Assembly (NCBI GenBank): GCA_903930095.1
Contig: CAIYXE010000107.1
Location: 1 to 10,661, forward strand
Direction: 5' to 3'
Origin: an uncultured Hyphomicrobiales bacterium
GTDB taxonomy: Bacteria > Pseudomonadota > Alphaproteobacteria > Rhizobiales > Aestuariivirgaceae
Length of the DNA: 10,661 bases
Shown here: piece by piece, positions 7,498-10,661 of the stretch
Numbering within the stretch: the first letter of the stretch is position 1
Layout of the letters: every line of letters starts with the position of its first letter
Translations under genes and position numbers: made by a program
The notes under the pieces: generated by a model
The model's input: only the letters and a program-made list of their open reading frames with translations
Database searches by the model: none
What the model was told of the DNA's origin: nothing

Positions 7498-9282
7498 ATG
7501 AAACCGACACGTCTTGCGCCCTTCCTGGCCGCCGCACTGCTTCTTCTGACGTCCGCCGCGTCCGCGCAACCCTTGCACGGCATAGCGATGCATGGCGAAC
7601 CGGCACTGCCGCAGGGCTTTGCACATTTGCCCTATGCCAACCCCGATGCGCCCAAGGGCGGCCAGCTTCGTCAGGCAGTGACAGGGTCCTTCGACAGCGT
7701 GAACCCCTTCATCGTCAAGGGTTTGGCCGCGGCAGGCGTCAGGTCCTACGTATTCGAAAGCCTGCTGGGGCGGAACTGGGCGGAGCCCTTCTCGCTCTAC
7801 GGACTGCTGGCGGAATCGATTGAGGTCTCCGACGACCGGCAGACATTCACCTTCAAGCTGCGGCCAGAGGCGAAATTTTCCGATGGAACACCCGTCACCG
7901 CGGCAGACATCGTCTTCTCGCTGGAGACGTTGCGCGACAGCGGGCGTCCGAACTACCGGAACTACTACGGAAAGATCAAGCGCATCGAGACGCCCGACGA
8001 GCGCACCATCTCGCTGACGCAGGACTCGGGCGACCGTGAACTGCCGCTCATCATCGGCCTCATGCCGGTGCTCTCAAAGGCCTTCTGGCAGGGCAAGGAT
8101 TTCGCGGCGACCACGCTTGATCCGCTCGTTGGCTCCGGTCCCTATGTGATGGGAGAGATCAAGGCCGGGGAGACCATCATCTACCGCAGGAACCCGGATT
8201 ACTGGGGCAAGGACCTTGCCCTCCAGAAAGGCCTGTGGAATTTCGACGAAGTGCGCTTCGACTATTACCTCGACGCCAACGCAGCCTTCGAAGCCTTCAA
8301 ATCAGGCCTCGCCGATGTCCGGATCGAGACGGATCCGGTGCGATGGAACACCGGCTATGATTTCCCCGCCGCCAAGGACGGAAAGATCATCCGCGAGAAG
8401 ATCGAGCAGAAAACCCCCGCACCGGCGGCGGCCTTGGCCTTCAACACAAGGCGCAAGATTTTTGAGGATCCGCGCGTTCGAGAAGCGCTGACCATGGCGT
8501 TCGACTTCGAATGGGCCAATGCCAATCTCTTCACCAATTCCTACCGGCGCATCTACGGGTTTTTCGGGGGCTCGGAACTTTCCTCCGAAGCAAGGCCCAT
8601 GGACGAGCGTGAGCGCGCCGTGCTTGGCGATGCCGCCAACCGGCTGAGGCCGGACTTCATCGACGGCAGCTACCGGCTTCCGGTGAGCGACGGGTCCGGC
8701 CGCGACCGGAAGATGCTGCGCAAGGCGGTGGACCTTCTCGCAGAGGCGGGATGGACCGTTGGCGACCAGGGCCTCGTCAATGCCGCGGGAGAACCCTTCG
8801 CCTTCACCATCACCGGGCAGACCCGTGACCATGAGAAGATCGCGCTGCACTACCAGCGCACACTCAAGGCCATCGGCATCAAGGCGGAGGTGCGGATCGT
8901 CGATCCCGCGCAATTCTCGGCTCTCCAGACCAGCTACGACTATGACATGATCCCGGCGACATGGTCCAACTCACTATCACCCGGCAATGAGCAGATGCTC
9001 TATTTCGGGTCGGAGGGACGCACCGTCGAGGGGACGCGCAACTATCCGGGCATTGCGGATCCAGCCGTCGACGCCGCCATCAAGTCCATGCTGGACGCCA
9101 GGGACCGGGACGACTTCGTCGCAGCCGTTCGGGCTGAGGACAGGCTGCTCGCCTCGGGATTCTACGCGGTTCCGCTTTATGACGCAGGCGGCCAGTGGGT
9201 GGCGCGGTGGAAGCACATCGGCCGCCCCGATGTGCAGCCGCTCCCGGGCTTCGAGGCGACGACGCTCTGGCGCGAACGTTGA
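7498..9282 (+). CDS. YejA-like peptide-binding protein of an ABC importer
   Basis: A periplasmic solute-binding protein of family 5 (SBP_bac_5), 594 residues, close to the length of YejA, which delivers oligopeptides and microcin C-type compounds to the YejBEF importer. Residues 1-23 form a Sec signal peptide: basic MKPTR, a hydrophobic core of Ala/Leu, and the cleavage motif ASA before Gln24. Mature residues HGIAMHGEPALP (27-38) and LPYANPDAPKGG (44-55) are typical of the YejA-like branch. The family signature lies around 119-143 (FKLRPEAKFSDG, then PVTAADIVFSLE). The C-terminus (GFEATTLWRER) looks complete. GAGG (7490-7493) lies four bases before the ATG, closer than usual. Normally permease and ATPase genes follow such a gene; here an insertion sequence starts three bases after the stop and no permease is seen. 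The exact ligand cannot be told from sequence. Confidence 0.93.
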   Translation: MKPTRLAPFLAAALLLLTSAASAQPLHGIAMHGEPALPQGFAHLPYANPDAPKGGQLRQAVTGSFDSVNPFIVKGLAAAGVRSYVFESLLGRNWAEPFSLYGLLAESIEVSDDRQTFTFKLRPEAKFSDGTPVTAADIVFSLETLRDSGRPNYRNYYGKIKRIETPDERTISLTQDSGDRELPLIIGLMPVLSKAFWQGKDFAATTLDPLVGSGPYVMGEIKAGETIIYRRNPDYWGKDLALQKGLWNFDEVRFDYYLDANAAFEAFKSGLADVRIETDPVRWNTGYDFPAAKDGKIIREKIEQKTPAPAAALAFNTRRKIFEDPRVREALTMAFDFEWANANLFTNSYRRIYGFFGGSELSSEARPMDERERAVLGDAANRLRPDFIDGSYRLPVSDGSGRDRKMLRKAVDLLAEAGWTVGDQGLVNAAGEPFAFTITGQTRDHEKIALHYQRTLKAIGIKAEVRIVDPAQFSALQTSYDYDMIPATWSNSLSPGNEQMLYFGSEGRTVEGTRNYPGIADPAVDAAIKSMLDARDRDDFVAAVRAEDRLLASGFYAVPLYDAGGQWVARWKHIGRPDVQPLPGFEATTLWRER

Positions 9283-9284
9283 AC

Positions 9285-9320
9285 CGTGCCTATCCGGTTG
9301 ACGCATACACCTACTATATG
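9285..9320 (+). repeat. Left terminal inverted repeat of the IS
   Basis: A 36-base repeat beginning CGTGCCTATCCGGTTGACGC and ending ACTATATG. It matches the reverse complement of 10330-10365 at every position except 9300, which is G here where the reverse complement of the right repeat has A. The match extends one base further inside (T) and then stops. Confidence 0.92.
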
Positions 9321-9327
9321 TAGTAGG
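9298..9327 (+). promoter_or_regulatory. Candidate transposase promoter and RBS-masking hairpin
   Basis: The left repeat contains TTGACG (9298-9303), five of six matches to a -35 box. At 17 bases the hexamer is TAGTAG (9321-9326), a poor -10, which would place the transcript start close to the ATG at 9333. CCTACTA (9310-9316) and TAGTAGG (9321-9327) form a perfect 7-bp hairpin with loop TATG. It covers the start of the AGGAAG ribosome-binding sequence (9325-9330). A transcript entering from the binding-protein gene would fold this hairpin, while one starting inside would not. The hairpin is plain in the sequence; its role is inference from other insertion sequences. Confidence 0.45.
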
Positions 9328-9332
9328 AAGCC

Positions 9333-10352
9333 ATGGACGTGTTGGATCGGGCAGAATTGGGGTTTCCGAAGTCACTTCCGGAGTTCCAGGAGCTGTTTCC
9401 GGATGACGCGGCTTGCGCAGGTTTTCTTGAGAAGGCCCGATGGCCAAACGGCTTTACCTGCCCCCATTGCCAGAAGACCGGAGAACCATCCCGGATCAAG
9501 TCGCGTCCGACTGTCTTGACCTGCCGCCAGTGTCGACGTCAGTCAACCCTGATGTCCGGGACCGTGATGGAACGCAGTCATACGCCGTTGAGCACATGGT
9601 TCTGGGCGGCCTACCTCGTCATCAGTCAGACCAACGGCATGTCTGCCGCGCAGTTCCAGCGCCAGCTTGGGCTGTCACGCTATGAGACTGCCTTTGGCCT
9701 TCTCCACAAGCTTCGCGCGGCAATGGTGAGGCCAAACCAGGACAGGATCGGCGGTCTGCCTGGCCAGCATGTCGAGATCGACGAAACATGGATCGGCGGC
9801 CGGACGCGTGGTGAAGGCCGAGGCGTGCATCACAAGGTTCTCGTCGCCTGCGCGGTCGAAGTGCGCCATCGCAAGAACGGAACCGCGCAGGCTTTGCGGA
9901 AGGGCGGCCGCTACGCAGGGCGCGTCCGTCTGGTTGTTGTATCGGACAGAAGCGCCAATCAGCTTGGTGGATTTGTCGGAAGTGTTGTCACACCTGGAAC
10001 GCGCTTGGTGACTGACGACTGGACCGGCTACGCTGGTCTGCGTGCGCGAGGCTACGACCATAACGCCATTGCCACACGCGGCAGACCAGAGGTCTCCGAG
10101 GAATTCCTGCCCATAGTCCATCTCGTGTTTTCAAACCTGAAGACCTGGCTGAGCGGCACCCATCACGGCGTGAGCCCGCGGCATCTCCAAGCCTATCTCA
10201 ACGAGTTCACCTTCAGGTTCAACCGCCGCTTCTACCCCTTCAATGCCTTCCGCTCGTTGCTCGGCATCGCAGCGGAGGTTTCCTCACCCACGCTCAACGA
10301 ACTCTACTCGGGTGATTGGCAGCACCCAACATATAGTAGGTGTATGCGTTAA
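9333..10352 (+). CDS. IS1595-family transposase (ISXO2-like)
   Basis: The 339-residue transposase that moves the surrounding element. An N-terminal helical segment is followed by a zinc ribbon with CPHC (43-46) and CRQC (64-67), then a helix-turn-helix-like region (about 87-130), then the ISXO2-type RNase H-fold domain. Its first catalytic Asp is in HVEIDETWIGG (D150) and the second is in TDDW (D228 or D229). The C-terminal block has FSNLKTWLSGTHHGVS (266-281) and YLNEFTFRFNRR (288-299). The third catalytic residue may be Asn268 or Glu291; I cannot decide without an alignment. AGGAAG at 9325-9330 precedes the ATG, partly inside a hairpin. The last seven residues (TYSRCMR) and the stop TAA (10350-10352) are encoded by the right inverted repeat. 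No frameshift or internal stop is seen. Confidence 0.94.
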   Translation: MDVLDRAELGFPKSLPEFQELFPDDAACAGFLEKARWPNGFTCPHCQKTGEPSRIKSRPTVLTCRQCRRQSTLMSGTVMERSHTPLSTWFWAAYLVISQTNGMSAAQFQRQLGLSRYETAFGLLHKLRAAMVRPNQDRIGGLPGQHVEIDETWIGGRTRGEGRGVHHKVLVACAVEVRHRKNGTAQALRKGGRYAGRVRLVVVSDRSANQLGGFVGSVVTPGTRLVTDDWTGYAGLRARGYDHNAIATRGRPEVSEEFLPIVHLVFSNLKTWLSGTHHGVSPRHLQAYLNEFTFRFNRRFYPFNAFRSLLGIAAEVSSPTLNELYSGDWQHPTYSRCMR

Positions 10353-10365
10353 CCGGATAGGCACG
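10330..10365 (-). repeat. Right terminal inverted repeat of the IS
   Basis: Reverse-complement partner of 9285-9320 with a single difference at 10350, where T forms the first base of the transposase stop codon. A C, which would restore perfect symmetry, would make CAA and open the frame. Confidence 0.92.
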
Positions 10366-10376
10366 AGATATACTAT
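10349..10376 (+). promoter_or_regulatory. Possible hybrid outward promoter at the IS right end
   Basis: TTAACC (10349-10354) inside the right repeat and TACTAT (10371-10376) in the flanking DNA are 16 bases apart, each with four of six matches to consensus. A better -10, TATACT (10369-10374, five of six), overlaps it but at only 14 bases. Either would start transcription just ahead of the P450 ATG at 10398. Composite promoters of this sort are well known at insertion-sequence ends; here it is a pattern call only. Confidence 0.3.
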
Positions 10377-10397
10377 TTGGGGGGCGAGAAAAAGACG

Positions 10398-10661
10398 ATG
10401 GCGACAATACCAATTGAAAGAGGGCATCTCGTCCTGGGCTCCGCCCGGCAATTAGCCCGTGAGCCGCATCGCTTCATCAAGGATGTCGCCCTGCGGCATG
10501 GCGGGATCTGTGCATTTCGGGCAATTCAGCGCCAGATGGTCGCCGTCGCTGACCCGGAACTCGCACACGAACTTCTCGTTACAAACTGGCAGCGATTTAC
10601 CCGTGCGCGGCAAAGCCTCAATATTGGCATTATCAGCAGAGGGTTGCTCGCGCTGAGCGGA
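10398..10661 (+). CDS. Cytochrome P450, N-terminal part cut by the right edge
   Basis: Eighty-eight codons are open to the window end. The protein shows the usual N-terminal P450 order: a helix A region (AREPHRFIKDVALRHGG, about 20-36), beta 1 strands (ICAFRAIQRQMVAVADPE), a helix B region (ELAHELLVTNWQRFTRARQ), then GLLALSGE, which corresponds to the conserved run before helix C (GLLxxxGxxW in the family). P450s are haem monooxygenases; the haem-binding Cys loop, the I-helix and the substrate class are beyond the edge. The ATG at 10398 is the best start, although the Shine-Dalgarno is weak (GAG at 10386-10388) and TTG at 10377 is an in-frame alternative. The usual proline-rich leader is short (PIERGHLVLGS). 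The frame is open upstream as far as the transposase stop, and base composition is more AT-rich than in parE or hss, hinting at a different history. Confidence 0.8.
   Translation, partial: MATIPIERGHLVLGSARQLAREPHRFIKDVALRHGGICAFRAIQRQMVAVADPELAHELLVTNWQRFTRARQSLNIGIISRGLLALSG

Larger units (their letters stand above)
9285..10365 (+). mobile_element. Complete IS1595-family insertion sequence
   Basis: About 1,081 bp bounded by 36-bp terminal inverted repeats with one mismatch, enclosing one transposase gene whose first codon is 12 bases inside the left repeat and whose stop lies within the right repeat. Size, single ORF, zinc-ribbon-plus-ISXO2 transposase and repeat placement fit the IS1595 family. 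That family normally leaves 8-bp target duplications, but the flanks do not match in either register (GTTGAACC or CGTTGAAC on the left; GAGATATA or AGATATAC on the right). The left end is three bases past the binding-protein stop and the right end 33 bases before a cytochrome P450 start. The element seems intact and potentially active. Confidence 0.88.

Noticed and set aside
10452..10661. Minus-strand open frame of about 70 codons with Cys pairs (CPKC), open at the right edge
   Set aside because: It lies exactly opposite the plus-strand frame that shows a consistent P450 N-terminal pattern. The Cys motif matches no family I know, and one strand must be the shadow.

Overview
The window looks like chromosomal DNA of a GC-rich alphaproteobacterium, probably of the Hyphomicrobiales (Rhizobiales). 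The main pointers are the alphaproteobacterial-type ParE, the strongly GC-ending codons, the dispersed imperfect palindromes downstream of parE, and a homospermidine synthase whose active-site residues fall at the same numbers as in the Blastochloris viridis enzyme. This is inference from the sequence; no database search was possible.

Layout. Positions 1-3 appear to be the start codon of a minus-strand gene that runs off the left edge. Positions 4-322 are non-coding and hold several hairpins. parE (323-2356, minus) follows. A divergent intergenic region (2357-2592) separates it from a plus-strand operon of three small membrane proteins (94, 130 and 53 aa) and a 12-TM APC-superfamily permease resembling the ethanolamine permease group (2593-4854). 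That operon ends at a strong Rho-independent terminator (4874-4902). Next come two overlapping, uncharacterised membrane-associated genes (4928-5608 and 5605-5907), then homospermidine synthase hss (6005-7435) with its own terminator, then a YejA-like peptide-binding protein of an ABC importer (7498-9282).

Three bases after the binding-protein stop lies a complete IS1595-family insertion sequence (about 9285-10365, ISXO2-like transposase, 36-bp terminal inverted repeats with one mismatch). It has no matching target duplication, and no permease genes of the importer follow it. Instead the N-terminal 88 codons of a cytochrome P450 begin at 10398 and run off the right edge. Its reading frame is open back to the transposase stop codon.

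The items most worth a second look are: the permease cassette with three small membrane partners, which could be a multi-subunit transporter; the IS boundary, where one mismatched base creates both the transposase stop codon and a better -35-like box at the other end; a hairpin over the transposase ribosome-binding site; and a possible hybrid outward promoter for the P450.
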